From assembly GCA_002104945.1 (NCBI GenBank), contig MCFH01000084.1, forward strand, positions 1-64,000: a stretch of 64,000 bases of DNA. The letters are read 5' to 3'. The position numbers and the translations under genes are program-made. The notes beneath the pieces were generated by a model. It had not been told where the DNA came from. It saw only the letters and a program-made list of their open reading frames with translations, and did not search any database. Shown piece by piece: positions 9,825 to 20,130 of the stretch. This stretch comes from Piromyces finnis (taxonomy: Eukaryota; Neocallimastigomycota; Neocallimastigomycetes; Neocallimastigales; Neocallimastigaceae). Position 1 is the first letter of the stretch; every line of letters starts with the position of its first letter.

Positions 9825-12800
9825 TTGGAGGCCTTAATTAGTGAGTTTGAAAGTTTAAATTTAGAGATGGGTGATAGGACTGTGGGTGTTTCTGGGAATT
9901 CGGGGAACATTATTAATGCTCCACCGATATTTTCTGTTAAACAAAGAGAATTGGATGGATTTTTAACCAGAGTTGAGTTGGTATTTCGTACTCGACCGAC
10001 ACTGTATAATACAGATCGAGTCAAGGTCGACTTCGTTATATCATACTTCTCTGGTAAACCTTTGGAATGGGCTTCAGTGTTGATGAAGAATAATAGTGGG
10101 GTTTTAAATCATTATGATGAATTTGTAGATAGGTTGAAGGCTAATTTTGGCAGTTATAGATACGATACCGTTGTAGCTAACGGTAAATTAGATAATCTTC
10201 GCCAAAGGAAACTTGGTCAGGTATTAGATTACATTACCGAGTTTCAACGTATTAGCCAAAATTCAAGCTTTAATGATAGCGCAAAAATCTACATGTTTCT
10301 GAAAGGTTTATTACCACCACTTAGAGAGAAGTTGGCTTTCATTGAATCAAACCCAACTTCAATTGAACAATTGATTTCTTCAACTATTTTAGTTGAAGAT
10401 ATGATGAAAAGGAATTCGCTTAGTGAATTTTATTTTAATAGTAGAAGGGCTGATGATCCTATGGATGTGGATGTATTTAGAATTAGTAGAGAAAACAAGC
10501 GTAGAAGGTATGTGAATATCCAAGGATCAAGTAAAAATTACAATGAAAACATGGACAACTTTGAAGAAGAAAAGAAAAAAGGATTATGTTTTCTTTGTAA
10601 ACAGCCAGGACATTTAAAATTTAATTGTCCTAATAGAGTAAAGCCCAGAAAAGTGTTAAGAATTGTTAAAGAAAGGACTCCAAAAATTGTTAATCCAAAA
10701 ATTTACAAAGTTGGAGTCAAGGGAGTGAAAAGTGATTTAAATCTTGTGGATTTTTACTTGAGTACCAATGAAGTTTCGGAAGTTAAAATTAAGGTTTTAA
10801 TTGATTCCGGTTCTGAATTGAATTTCATTAATCCAAGTCTTGCTGAAGACCTTGGTATTAAGTTGGAAAAGGTAGAACCATTCCGTGTATCAGGTGTTAG
10901 TGATGGAGTTGTAAGTGTATGGGAAAGGACTGAGAAGTGTATGCTCCGATGCAAAAATCACTTCGAAGTAATTCAACTTTATGGATTACAAGTCCCCGGT
11001 GTTGATGTTATTCTTGGTTTGCCGTGGATAAAGAAGCATAATCCAAATGCTTTCTATGACTCTAAGAAAATCGCTTTTAGTTCTGGTTATTGTGCCAGAC
11101 ACTGTAACAAAGGTAAAAGAAAAAGAAAACCAAGAAAGAAGTCCAAGAATTATCAATTAGATCATGATGTTCTTGACCGAAGCTTAACCAAAAAACCGAA
11201 AGTAGATCCCTCCGTCCCAAACCATGAAGAAAAAGAATATGTTAAAGGCCGCCTTGTTAGAACCATTAATGATGAAGATGACAGCGATGATGAATATATT
11301 AGTTTTAATAAAAAAGTTAAATGTATTGTAACGAAAATTATTGAAACATGTAATAATGATAATGAATCATGTAGTAATAATAATAATAATGAAAAGGATA
11401 TTAATAAAGATAAATTGGTCGCCGTACCAACCCAATATTTAGAATTTAGTGAAGTGTTTAACGAAAAAAATTGTGAAGTGTTACCTCCTCATAGACCTTA
11501 TGATTGTGAAATCAAACTTAAGGATGATTCAACTTTATTTTATGGACCCTTGTATCCATTAACTGAAGTTGAAAGAGAGGAACTTAAAAAGTATATAGAT
11601 GAAAATTTAAATAAAGGTTTTATTAGGAAATCATCGTCTCCTGCTGGTGCCCCAATTTTGTTTGTTAAAAAGAAGGACGGTTCCTTAAGACTTTGTATTG
11701 ATTATAGAAGGTTGAATGATATTACAATTCGTAATTCATATCCTTTACCTTTAATAAGTGACCTTCTGGAAAGAGTGAAAAATGCTAAAATTTTCACTAA
11801 ATTAGATCTCAAATCTGCTTATAATCTTGTTCGTATTAAAGAAGGTGACGAATACAAAACGGCTTTTCGTACTAGGTATGGTCATTTTGAATATCTGGTT
11901 ATGCCTTTTGGATTAAAGAATGCACCTGCAACCTTTCAACACTTTATTAACGATGTCCTTAGTGACTATTTAGACGATTTTGTTATCTCATATATTGATG
12001 ATATCCTTATTTATTCTAATAATATCAAAGAACATCATGAGCATGTTAAAAAGGTACTTAAGAAACTACTTGAAAATAATCTTTATGTTAAATTAGAAAA
12101 ATGTGAGTTTGATGTTAAGAAAACCACTTTTCTTGGTTATGTCATTTCAAAAGATGGGTTGCAAATGGATGAGAATAAAGTTAAAGCAATTATCGATTGG
12201 CCGGTTCCCAAGAATGTTAAAGAGGTTCAGTCTTTTATTGGTCTATGTAACTACTACAGAATTTTTATTAAAGACTTTGCTAAAATTGCAAACCCTCTTC
12301 ACAAACTCACTAGAAAAAATGTTGCTTTTAACTGGGGGAAAGAAGATCAGGACGCTTTTATTTTATTAAAAACTTTGTTCACGTCAGCTCCTATTCTGAA
12401 ACATGCGGATAGTAATAAACAATTTATTGTTGAAACTGATGCTAGTAATTATGCTGTCGGTGCTATTCTCTCTCAAGAGTTTGACGGCAAATTACATCCC
12501 ATTGCATTTCTTTCTAAAAGTTTGACGAGTTGTCAAAGAAACTATCCTATATATGACAAGGAACTTTTAGCTATTGTAGTTGCTCTTGAAGAATGGCGTC
12601 ATTATTTAGAAGGTGCACGCCATCCGTTCATAATTTATACTGATCACAAGAATTTAACATTTCCTAGAAAACCTGAAATGTTATCTCAGAGACAAATTAG
12701 ATGGAATTTGTTCTTATCCAGATTTGATTTTAAACTCATTTATAGAGCTGGAAAGAAATCCGGTAAGCCTGATATCCTGTCTCGTAGAAGTGACCATGTA

Positions 12801-14417
12801 GAGAATAATATTAATTCTGATGTTTCTTGTCTTACTATTTCGTTTCATCATAGCGATAACAAACCGTTAATCGATTCTATTTTATTAGAACTTAAAAATG
12901 ACGATTTGTATAATTCTATTGTCCAATTTAAAATGAATGGTTCTGCATGTAATGCACCTATTAAAAATATTGATAAAGTTATTATTGATAACGAAGGATT
13001 TTTGTTATATAATAATCTTATTTATGTTCCTAAATCTCTTAGGACTAGAGTTTTAGAACTCCATCATGATTCTGTTGCTGCTGGCCATTTCGGCATTAAG
13101 AAAACCGTTGAACTGATTTCCAGAAACTTTTGGTGGCCAAGGTTTCATTCAGACGTTAAATCTTTTATCAAATCTTGCGTGACTTGTTGCAAATCCAAAG
13201 TCCCCAGACATAAGCCTTATGGATTGTTATCCCCTTTGGACACTCCCAGTAGGCCCTGGTCTGATATTTCTATTGATTTTATTGTTGATCTTCCTAAGTC
13301 CAGAGATATGACAACTCTCATGGTTGTTGTCGATAGATTTACTAAATTTGCTCACGCCATTCCTTTACGTTGTCTTCCTACTGCTTCGATTGCTGCTGAT
13401 GCTTTTATTGCTAATGTCTTCCGTTTGCATGGTCTTCCTAATTCCATCATTTCTGATAGAGGCTCGCAATTTACTTCTGATTTCTGGTCAAGACTTTGTG
13501 ACCTTCTTAATATCAATCATTCATTATCAACTGCCAACCATCCGCAGACAGATGGTCAAACGGAGAGGGTGAACGGCATATTAGAACAATATTTCCGTTG
13601 TTTTATAAATAAAAAGCAGAATAACTGGGTTGATCTTATCCCATTTGCTGAATTTGCATATAATAATACTTTACAACAATCTATAAATCAATCTCCATTC
13701 TTTGCTAATTATGGTTTTCATCCAAAGTTCAGCTTAGAAATTCCAGCTAATGATAGACCTAGTAGAGCTGAACAAAGAGTAATTGATATGAATGAAAACT
13801 TTAAATTATTAAAAGAAAACTTAGAAAAAGCAAAAGAAACATATAAGAAATATGCCGATATGAAGAGAATGATTCCCCCGGAGTTCGAAGTGGGAAAGAA
13901 AGTATGGTTATTGAAAGATTCTCCTGGAACTAACCTAAAGAGAAAATTAGCACCTCAAATGCTTGGTCCATTTGAGATAATTGGAAAAGTTAGTTCTCTC
14001 GCTTTCAAATTGAAACTTCCAAAGACAATGAGATGTCATCCAGTCTTTCATGTCTCATTGTTAGAACCATACTTTGAAAACAAGTTTAACGACAGGTCTA
14101 ATCGTAGGAAGAGGAACATTCACCTTAACACAGATTTAATTGAAAAAAATCCAGAGAAAATTGAAAAGATGAAATCTGTTAATGGTGAAACATTTTATAA
14201 GTTATCATGGAAAGGATTTGACAAATCCACTTGGATTTCTGAAGATCAGATTCCAGATAAACAATTAATACAAGAGTTTGAAAGAAACTCTAAAAAGTCA
14301 AAATATAAGTCGAACGACTCCTCCATGAAAATTAGAAAGAATAAAGTTGGTAATCTAATCAAGCACAGATACCAACCATTTGTAATTGAAATTCCTTCGA
14401 GAAAAGATTCCTTATAA
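9825..14417 (+). CDS. gag-pol: E1 gag-pol polyprotein (intact)
   Basis: This single 1530-codon frame is the best candidate for an active element here. The order is Gag core (about residues 40-230), CCHC knuckle CFLCKQPGHLKFNC (255-268), protease with LIDSGSELNFI (Asp 327), RT with YIDD (723-726), RNase H with ETDASNYAVG and YTDHKNL (Asp 872 onward), and integrase. The integrase has an HHCC finger (about 1081-1118), the DDE core (VVVDRFTKF, ISDRGSQFTSDFW, TDGQTERVNGILEQ) and a C-terminal chromodomain-like segment (FYKLSWKGFDKSTWISEDQI, about 1445-1490). The frame begins at a TTG after an in-frame TAG at 9816-9818; the first ATG is at 9867. Residues from the TTG are conserved in E2 and E3, so the true start is uncertain. 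Confidence 0.93.
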   Translation: MEALISEFESLNLEMGDRTVGVSGNSGNIINAPPIFSVKQRELDGFLTRVELVFRTRPTLYNTDRVKVDFVISYFSGKPLEWASVLMKNNSGVLNHYDEFVDRLKANFGSYRYDTVVANGKLDNLRQRKLGQVLDYITEFQRISQNSSFNDSAKIYMFLKGLLPPLREKLAFIESNPTSIEQLISSTILVEDMMKRNSLSEFYFNSRRADDPMDVDVFRISRENKRRRYVNIQGSSKNYNENMDNFEEEKKKGLCFLCKQPGHLKFNCPNRVKPRKVLRIVKERTPKIVNPKIYKVGVKGVKSDLNLVDFYLSTNEVSEVKIKVLIDSGSELNFINPSLAEDLGIKLEKVEPFRVSGVSDGVVSVWERTEKCMLRCKNHFEVIQLYGLQVPGVDVILGLPWIKKHNPNAFYDSKKIAFSSGYCARHCNKGKRKRKPRKKSKNYQLDHDVLDRSLTKKPKVDPSVPNHEEKEYVKGRLVRTINDEDDSDDEYISFNKKVKCIVTKIIETCNNDNESCSNNNNNEKDINKDKLVAVPTQYLEFSEVFNEKNCEVLPPHRPYDCEIKLKDDSTLFYGPLYPLTEVEREELKKYIDENLNKGFIRKSSSPAGAPILFVKKKDGSLRLCIDYRRLNDITIRNSYPLPLISDLLERVKNAKIFTKLDLKSAYNLVRIKEGDEYKTAFRTRYGHFEYLVMPFGLKNAPATFQHFINDVLSDYLDDFVISYIDDILIYSNNIKEHHEHVKKVLKKLLENNLYVKLEKCEFDVKKTTFLGYVISKDGLQMDENKVKAIIDWPVPKNVKEVQSFIGLCNYYRIFIKDFAKIANPLHKLTRKNVAFNWGKEDQDAFILLKTLFTSAPILKHADSNKQFIVETDASNYAVGAILSQEFDGKLHPIAFLSKSLTSCQRNYPIYDKELLAIVVALEEWRHYLEGARHPFIIYTDHKNLTFPRKPEMLSQRQIRWNLFLSRFDFKLIYRAGKKSGKPDILSRRSDHVENNINSDVSCLTISFHHSDNKPLIDSILLELKNDDLYNSIVQFKMNGSACNAPIKNIDKVIIDNEGFLLYNNLIYVPKSLRTRVLELHHDSVAAGHFGIKKTVELISRNFWWPRFHSDVKSFIKSCVTCCKSKVPRHKPYGLLSPLDTPSRPWSDISIDFIVDLPKSRDMTTLMVVVDRFTKFAHAIPLRCLPTASIAADAFIANVFRLHGLPNSIISDRGSQFTSDFWSRLCDLLNINHSLSTANHPQTDGQTERVNGILEQYFRCFINKKQNNWVDLIPFAEFAYNNTLQQSINQSPFFANYGFHPKFSLEIPANDRPSRAEQRVIDMNENFKLLKENLEKAKETYKKYADMKRMIPPEFEVGKKVWLLKDSPGTNLKRKLAPQMLGPFEIIGKVSSLAFKLKLPKTMRCHPVFHVSLLEPYFENKFNDRSNRRKRNIHLNTDLIEKNPEKIEKMKSVNGETFYKLSWKGFDKSTWISEDQIPDKQLIQEFERNSKKSKYKSNDSSMKIRKNKVGNLIKHRYQPFVIEIPSRKDSL

Positions 14418-14453
14418 ATTAATCTCGCAGGAGCTCGTCTTAGAGAGAGAGAT
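14418..14453 (+). promoter_or_regulatory. E1 polypurine tract region
   Basis: AATCTCGCAGGAGCTCG followed by the purine run TAGAGAGAGAGAT ends directly at the 3' LTR. Such a tract primes plus-strand synthesis. The same block, only slightly altered, precedes the 3' LTR of E2, E3, E4 and N2. Confidence 0.85.
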
Positions 14454-15058
14454 TGTAAAGATATCAAACGCCTCTGTTTGATATCTTTAATGTAACTTAA
14501 GCCACAAGTATTATTGTTTAAGTTACACAAATTATATTCAGAAAAAGAAAATGAGACATAATTTATTTATTAATAATTAAAGTTTAAAACAAAATAAATT
14601 ATTAATTTATTTTTAATGTTTAACAAGTAAATTAATATTCTCAATTTAAATCCCTAGTTTTAGTATTGTTTTTTTATAGAAATAGATAAATAATAAATGA
14701 TTAATATATCAATAATACATGGGCACATATTCAAATTAAATAGTACTTAATTTGAATTGCCAATTGTATTTTACTAAAAATAGTTATAGTTTAAATATTT
14801 ATTAATAATTAAGATTTTAGTGTAGATTTTAAATAATAATATATAAGAAATAAATAGTTATAATATAATATAAATGTATTTAGGAAAAATATAAATAGAA
14901 GATATTTTTCATCATTTTATCGATGTAATTGTTATTATTAAAATTCTATTATAATAAAAGATATTTTTAAATAAAACAATTTTTTATTTTTATTTTAAAT
15001 TTAGTGTTATTGTAATAGAATAGATATCCTAATCTATTCTTTCTGTGTCGCCATTACA
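14454..15058 (+). repeat. E1 3' LTR (family L1)
   Basis: 605 bp, nearly identical to the 5' LTR but with a perfect 10-bp terminal inverted repeat (GATATCAAAC/GTTTGATATC), where the 5' copy has a three-base cluster of differences. It ends GTCGCCATTACA. Confidence 0.93.
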
Positions 15059-15897
15059 CATTACCACTTACTAAACATGGAAATTCTTATATTATTACCC
15101 TTGTTGATTATTTCACTAAATGGGTTGAAGCTAAAGCAATTCCAAATATGAAATCAGAAGAAGTAATAAAATTTTTAATAGAAGTAATAACAAGATATGG
15201 TCCACCAGAAATAATTGTTACTGATAATGGAAGTTCATTTATTTCTGATATTACTAAAATGATGATTGATTTATATGGATCATGGGTTCATTTTGTTTCT
15301 CCTCATCACCCACAATCTAATGGTATGATTGAGAATAGAAACAAAGAAATAGGAAAAACTTTAAGACTCTTAATTGAAAATGAATCTGAATGGGATGAAT
15401 ATCTACCATCTGCATTATGGTCACTTAGAACTACCAAAAATTCAAAAACAAAGTTTAGTAGTTTCGAATTATTATATGGTAGAAGAGACACATGGCCATT
15501 AGAAATAATGTTTCCCGATATTTATAAAGATCCTAATGAAACAGAAGAAGAATATATTTTTAGAAGATTTTTAAGGCATCAAAATTGGGTAAAACAAGCT
15601 ACTGAATATTCTAATCATGCTAATCAATATTGGGAACATAGAATAGGTTTATCCAAAGCTTTAAAGAAGACTTATAAACCGGGTGATTATGTTATGATAA
15701 GATTAATAGGAAGAAGTAAATTAAATCCTTATTTTTATGGTCCTTATAAAGTTGTTAATAAACAAAAATTTAATACTGTTATACTTGAAGATCCACATAC
15801 AGGAAAACTACTTGATAGAAATGTAAATATTAAAAATATTTTTCCTTACGTTCTACCAGAACAAAATTTAACTTCAAGGGACGAAGTTAATTCTTAA
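15059..15897 (+). pseudogene. Element Q integrase, C-terminal part
   Basis: The frame opens immediately after the E1 LTR and encodes the integrase catalytic core without its zinc finger: LVDYFTKWVEA, VTDNGSSFISD, HPQSNGMIENRNKE (the DDE residues). The C-terminal segment is YKPGDYVMIRLIGRSKLNPY...GPYKVV. There is no chromodomain. Q's 3' noncoding purine stretch and LTR follow 13 bp after the stop. This matches the RT half at 7735-8824 in being Q's pol, with the intervening RNase H and integrase N-terminus absent. Confidence 0.85.
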
Positions 15898-15910
15898 AAG
15901 GCCGAGAAAC

Positions 15911-16167
15911 TGATAAATAATGAAATTAATAAATATAAAATTATTATTATACCTGATTTTTAAGTTAACCCTAAAAGTAACTTAAAACAAGCTATAGTTT
16001 AATTAATTACTTTACCAAAATTCTAAAATGAAATTAATCCTTAACACTGCATATATTTTGAATATTGAAAGAAAATAATAAACTTTAATTAATCGAGATC
16101 AAAATATATAACTTTTGTTAAATTAATTGTTAAATTAAATATTTAATAACTTCTTTAGTAAATTGCA
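15911..16167 (+). repeat. Element Q 3' LTR (family L5b)
   Basis: It begins TGATAAATAATG after the purine-rich AAAAGGCCGAGAAAC and matches 3027-3285. Alignment fades at about TAAATTGCACTTAAGAGTAA, where host-like coding sequence begins. It may be complete at ~257 bp or truncated. Confidence 0.7.
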
Positions 16168-16397
16168 CTTAAGAGTAATATTGAATTTTTCGATAAATAA
16201 TAAATCGGATTTAAAAAAAAGTGATTTTAATATTGTAACAGTCAATGATATAAATTCAAAAATTAATGATTTGAATGATAAAATAGAGGAAATTTTTGAT
16301 AAATTTAAAAATATAAATAGTAATAAAAATTGAGTAATAATGAAAAAAAGGAAAAAAGAAAAAAATCTTTTGGAAGATATTTAGTGGAAAAACAAAG
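16168..16397 (+). pseudogene. Host-type pseudogene fragment, 5' half
   Basis: One frame encodes about 60 codons rich in Asn, Asp, Lys and Ile (VNDINSKINDLNDKIEEIFD), interrupted by a TGA, then continues toward the solo LTR at 16398. The heptad-like spacing suggests a coiled coil. No family is recognised. Its sequence joins 17004 through the duplicated CAAAG. Confidence 0.4.
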
Positions 16398-17003
16398 TGT
16401 AAAGATATCAAACGCCTCTGTTTGATATCTTTAATGTAACTTAAGCCACAAGTATTATTGTTTAAGTTACACAAATTATATTCAGAAAAAGAAAATGAGA
16501 CATAATTTATTTATTAATAATTAAAGTTTAAAACAAAATAAATTATTAATTTATTTTTAATGTTTAACAAGTAAATTAATATTCTCAATTTAAATCCCTA
16601 GTTTTAGTATTGTTTTTTTATAGAAATAGATAAATAATAAATGATTAATATATCAATAATACATGGGCACATATTCAAATTAAATGGTACTTAATTTGAA
16701 TTGCCAATTGTATTTTACTAAAAATAGTTATAGTTTAAATATTTATTAATAATTAAGATTTTAGTGTAGATTTTAAATAATAATATATAAGAAATAAATA
16801 GTTATAATATAATATAAATGTATTTAGGAAAAATATAAATAGAAGATATTTTTCATCATTTTATCGATGTAATTGTTATTATTAAAATTCTATTATAATA
16901 AAAGATATTTTATAAAACAATTTTTTATTTTATTTTTTCAAATTTTTGTGTTATTGTAATAGAATAGATATCCTAATCTATTCTTTCAGTGTTCAACATT
17001 ACA
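16398..17003 (+). mobile_element. Solo L1 LTR with CAAAG duplication
   Basis: 606 bp, TGTAAAG...CATTACA, with the perfect 10-bp terminal inverted repeat. It is flanked by CAAAG at 16393-16397 and 17004-17008, a perfect 5-bp target-site duplication. It is the product of LTR-LTR recombination of a Tf-A element. Confidence 0.95.
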
Positions 17004-17536
17004 CAAAGAGAATTTAAATGCCATTTTAAAAGATTTAGAAAAAAATTATAATACAAAGGATAATTTTTATCTTGATTTTGAATATGGTGAAAATAAAAAA
17101 TTATTAAAAAAAACATTTAAATATTAGGCGAAGGTATCGATAAATATTGTATGGAAAGTTATAAGTTCAATGATAAAAATGATAGCAACAATAGTAATAG
17201 TGAAAAGTACTTTGCTTTGGATATCAAGGAAGAAGCTGATTTCAAAAATAAAAAGAATTATGTTTTAAATTATTTAGTTAGTGGTGATGGGAAAAAGTAT
17301 GTATAAGTTGATAATAATTATTTTTATAATGCCAGAATTAACAACTTTAATCATAATTACTTTGAATCGATTGATAGTCTTAATCCACAAGATCCATTCA
17401 CAGATTATGAAAATACTTCTATTATGAATTCTATTAAAAATTCTGAATTCCAAAATGGTATGATTATAGAAGAGTTTAAAGAAAAATTTAGCAGTGAATT
17501 TCGTTCTAAAGAGACTTTACAAAATTCAAACTAATA
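17004..17536 (+). pseudogene. Host-type pseudogene fragment, 3' half
   Basis: This continues the gene interrupted at 16397. Segments in several frames are readable (DLEKNYNTKDNFYLDFEYGE; NSNSEKYFALDIKEEADF; YFESIDSLNPQDPFTDYE) and separated by stops. It ends in TAA just before an AAT microsatellite. Acidic and Asn-rich; no domain recognised. The broken frames show it is decayed. Confidence 0.45.
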
Positions 17537-17542
17537 AGAAAA

Positions 17543-17608
<66 letters not shown>
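17543..17608. repeat. (AAT)n microsatellite
   Basis: About 66 bp of nearly perfect AAT repeats, ended abruptly by the L6 LTR fragment whose first base is 17609. Confidence 0.95.
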
Positions 17609-17920
17609 TGTAAAGAAATGTGTCTTTAACAATAAAAACAAATTATAATATTTACTAAATAACTTAGTAATATTAACACTTTAAAATATTCTGTAAATTA
17701 TTAATTTATAAAAATATCATTAAAAACACATAGAATTTAACTTAATAAGTTAGTGTTTAATAATATAATTATTTATTAATAAAATCTCGATTCTTTAAAA
17801 TATTTGGGAAAATTCACTCGTATTTATACTAAAAATTTTTTAAATTAATTTATAAAATTTTTTCAACTTAAAATTCTTAACCAATCAATAATCTTCATAT
17901 AAAATAAAATTTAAAAATAA
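17609..17920 (-). repeat. L6 small LTR, truncated copy
   Basis: This is the reverse complement of the 3' part of the L6 element also present at 33991-34423 and split at 48233/55206. It begins at the TGTAAAGAAATG end, right against the AAT repeat. It loses homology near 17920, so its tRNA-like end is missing. Confidence 0.75.
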
Positions 17921-18055
17921 AATATTGATAAATTTGATATTAATAAATTGTTTAATAATAAAATTGATATTGATAATGATATTAATAAGTTTTGATAATA
18001 ATAATAATTGTGATTTTAATATTAATAATAAATATAATTTGAATTTTTTAACTAT
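17921..18055. other. Low-complexity AT spacer
   Basis: Ile/Asn/Asp-codon-rich A/T sequence with short AAT runs. No intact frame or recognisable feature. Confidence 0.5.
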
Positions 18056-18058
18056 TTT

Positions 18059-18840
18059 TTATTTCTTTCTATTAAATTTTTTAAGTAGCCCCTTGCAATT
18101 TAGATTTTCTTCAGGCTCCCACGAAGCTTCATTGATTGAATACCCTTTCCATTTAATCAGGTATTGTATTTTTCCGTAATGTCTTCTTTTATCCAGAATT
18201 TCTTCAACTTCGTATTCTTCTTCATTGTCAACGGTAATAGGTGGCGGTGGTGGTTGAGATCTTCCAAATTTATCTTCGACATATTTCTCGAGATTGGATA
18301 CATGAATAACTGGATGAATCTTAATAGATTTTGGGAGACCTAATTTAAATGTAACATTTGATATTTTTTCCAAGATTTTGTATGGGCCGAGTTTTCTTGG
18401 CTTAAATTTTTTATTTCCTTTGTGGATAATTAAAGAACTATCCAGCCAAACTTTGTCACCAACTTTAAAATTCGGAGCTTCTTTTCTACGTTTGTCAGCA
18501 TGCTTCTTCTGGGTTTCCATGGCAGATTTTAAATTTTCTTTTAAGGTATTAATTAAAGTTTTAAAATCTCTTGTAAACTCTTCTGCTCTTGGGACTTTAG
18601 ATAAGTCTGGAATAACTGGTGAATATTTTGGATGAAAGCCGTAATTCAAAAAGAATGGAGAAAATTTGGATGATTCTTGGACCACGTTGTTATAACTAAA
18701 TTCTGCAAGACTAAGAAAACTTTTCCAATTTGAACCTTTATAATTTGAGAAACATCTTAAATATTGTTCTATAACGGAGTTCACCCTCTCCGTCTGACCA
18801 TTTGATTGATGATGAAAAGGAGTAGACAACTTAAGTTTAT
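18059..18840 (-). pseudogene. Chromovirus integrase C-terminus with chromodomain
   Basis: 256 codons encode the end of a Ty3/gypsy integrase: [20 protein letters not shown] (catalytic Glu), [41 protein letters not shown] classical chromodomain follows ([34 protein letters not shown]). Chromodomains direct such elements to modified histones. The upstream part of pol is missing: at about 18840 the sequence switches to an unrelated pol fragment on the other strand. It belongs to a family not otherwise seen here. Confidence 0.88.
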
Positions 18841-19230
18841 GGTAGGGAAGACCAACAACCTTTTGATATAGCTGCCCGACCCACTAAAGATCAAAACAAG
18901 AGTTCTGATGAAATTCTTTTGGAAAAGTTTATAAATCACTACCGATGGACCCTAGAAGCTGCTGAAAATGTAAAGACGGCTAATAAATATTGGTCTATGA
19001 GAAGAGAAGAAAAATTAAGTATGAACCAAGCTAAGAAAATAAAAGTAGGTGACCTAGTTTTGGTAAGAAACTTCAGTAGAACAAAATTGGAACCTTACTT
19101 TGTAGGACCTCTCAAAGTGGTCCAGAAACAGTTCAATACAGTAGTCTTAGCAGACCCAGAAACTGGAGTACTAATGAACAGAAATGTACATTTCGAAAAT
19201 GTCGTTAAATATAACTCAGCAACGGAGTAG
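18841..19230 (+). pseudogene. Integrase C-terminal fragment of an L3 element
   Basis: The frame reads [15 protein letters not shown] through ...KVGDLVLVRNFSRTKLEPYFVGPLKVV and stops at 19230. It resembles the C-terminal integrase of element Q (15059-15897), not the chromodomain type next to it. A 24-bp interval with the purine run CGAAGGGC leads to the LTR at 19255, so this is the 3' tail of the element owning that LTR. Confidence 0.8.
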
Positions 19231-19254
19231 CTTGAGTTTTAACGAAGGGCATTC

Positions 19255-20120
19255 TGTTAAGGAATGAACATAAATAGTTGAATTAGCTAGAATTTTAGGA
19301 TTTAACCTTCAACTATTTATATTCCTTACTAGTGTTTAACTCTATTTTTAAAATATAAAAATTATAATATATAATTTTTATACATTTTTCTAGTAATTAT
19401 TAATATTTTTATTATATAGTTATATTATTTGTATATAGTTATTTAAGACCTTTATTATTAGTATTAATATAATTACTTATAATATTTTATACTTATAAAA
19501 TTTTACAAAATTTTATTATTAAAATAGTTATAGGTATTTTATTATTATTTAAGGTTTATTTTATTAATTAACTTTATTGTATAATATTTTATAATTTGAA
19601 ATTATGACATGGAATTTAATTATAATTTTTACTAAAAGAGGCAACTGTTACACACAAAACAGAAGATACCTCGACAGAAAAATTATTATTTATGTCTAAA
19701 AAAGGGCATAATTAATTGAATAATATAATTTTATTATATGTCATAATTAAATATATAATATATGGTATGCAAAAATGTTACACATATCATAAATTAAAAA
19801 TTTATTAATTATAAATTAAAAATTTTTCTATTCAAATATTAAGAGATTATTCATAATATATATTAAGGATTTAATTAATATATGTTACAGTGAATGATCC
19901 ATATATTATGAATGAAATCAATTTAAATCCTTAGCTATCCAAAACCATTAAATTTCAAATAATGGATAGTTGGAAAAAGTACGAGGATTTTTGAGAAAAA
20001 TTTTAAAAATTGAAAAATCAAAAATAAATTAAATGAATAAAAATTAAAATTAAATAAATTTTTATTTTTATAATTATTCAAGTGTTTTGTGATATCTTAT
20101 TTGAACCGTAGCACATTACA
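19255..20120 (+). repeat. L3 LTR (3' LTR of truncated element)
   Basis: It starts TGTTAAGGAATG and ends GTAGCACATTACA, 866 bp. Its first ~70 bp form a hairpin (ATAAATAGTTGAA pairing with TTCAACTATTTAT). A second copy lies at 26235-27044. It ends against the AAT microsatellite at 20121. Confidence 0.82.
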
Positions 20121-20130
20121 ATAATAATAA

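Larger units (their letters stand above)
8825..15058 (+). mobile_element. E1: complete Tf-A family Ty3/gypsy element
   Basis: E1 has two ~604-bp LTRs (8825-9428, 14454-15058), a PBS directly after the first, an ATG-free leader, one intact gag-pol frame and a purine tract before the second LTR. A single fused ORF plus a self-complementary PBS is the Tf1/sushi layout. It sits inside element Q, but the 5-bp flanks (GTTAC left, CATTA right) do not match and Q lacks a segment between them. The structure is therefore not a simple insertion. Confidence 0.93.

Noticed and set aside
14246-14530. Small minus-strand frame shared by several LTR starts
   Set aside because: It recurs only because LTR and PPT sequences repeat; it overlaps the gag-pol end antisense and has no domain.
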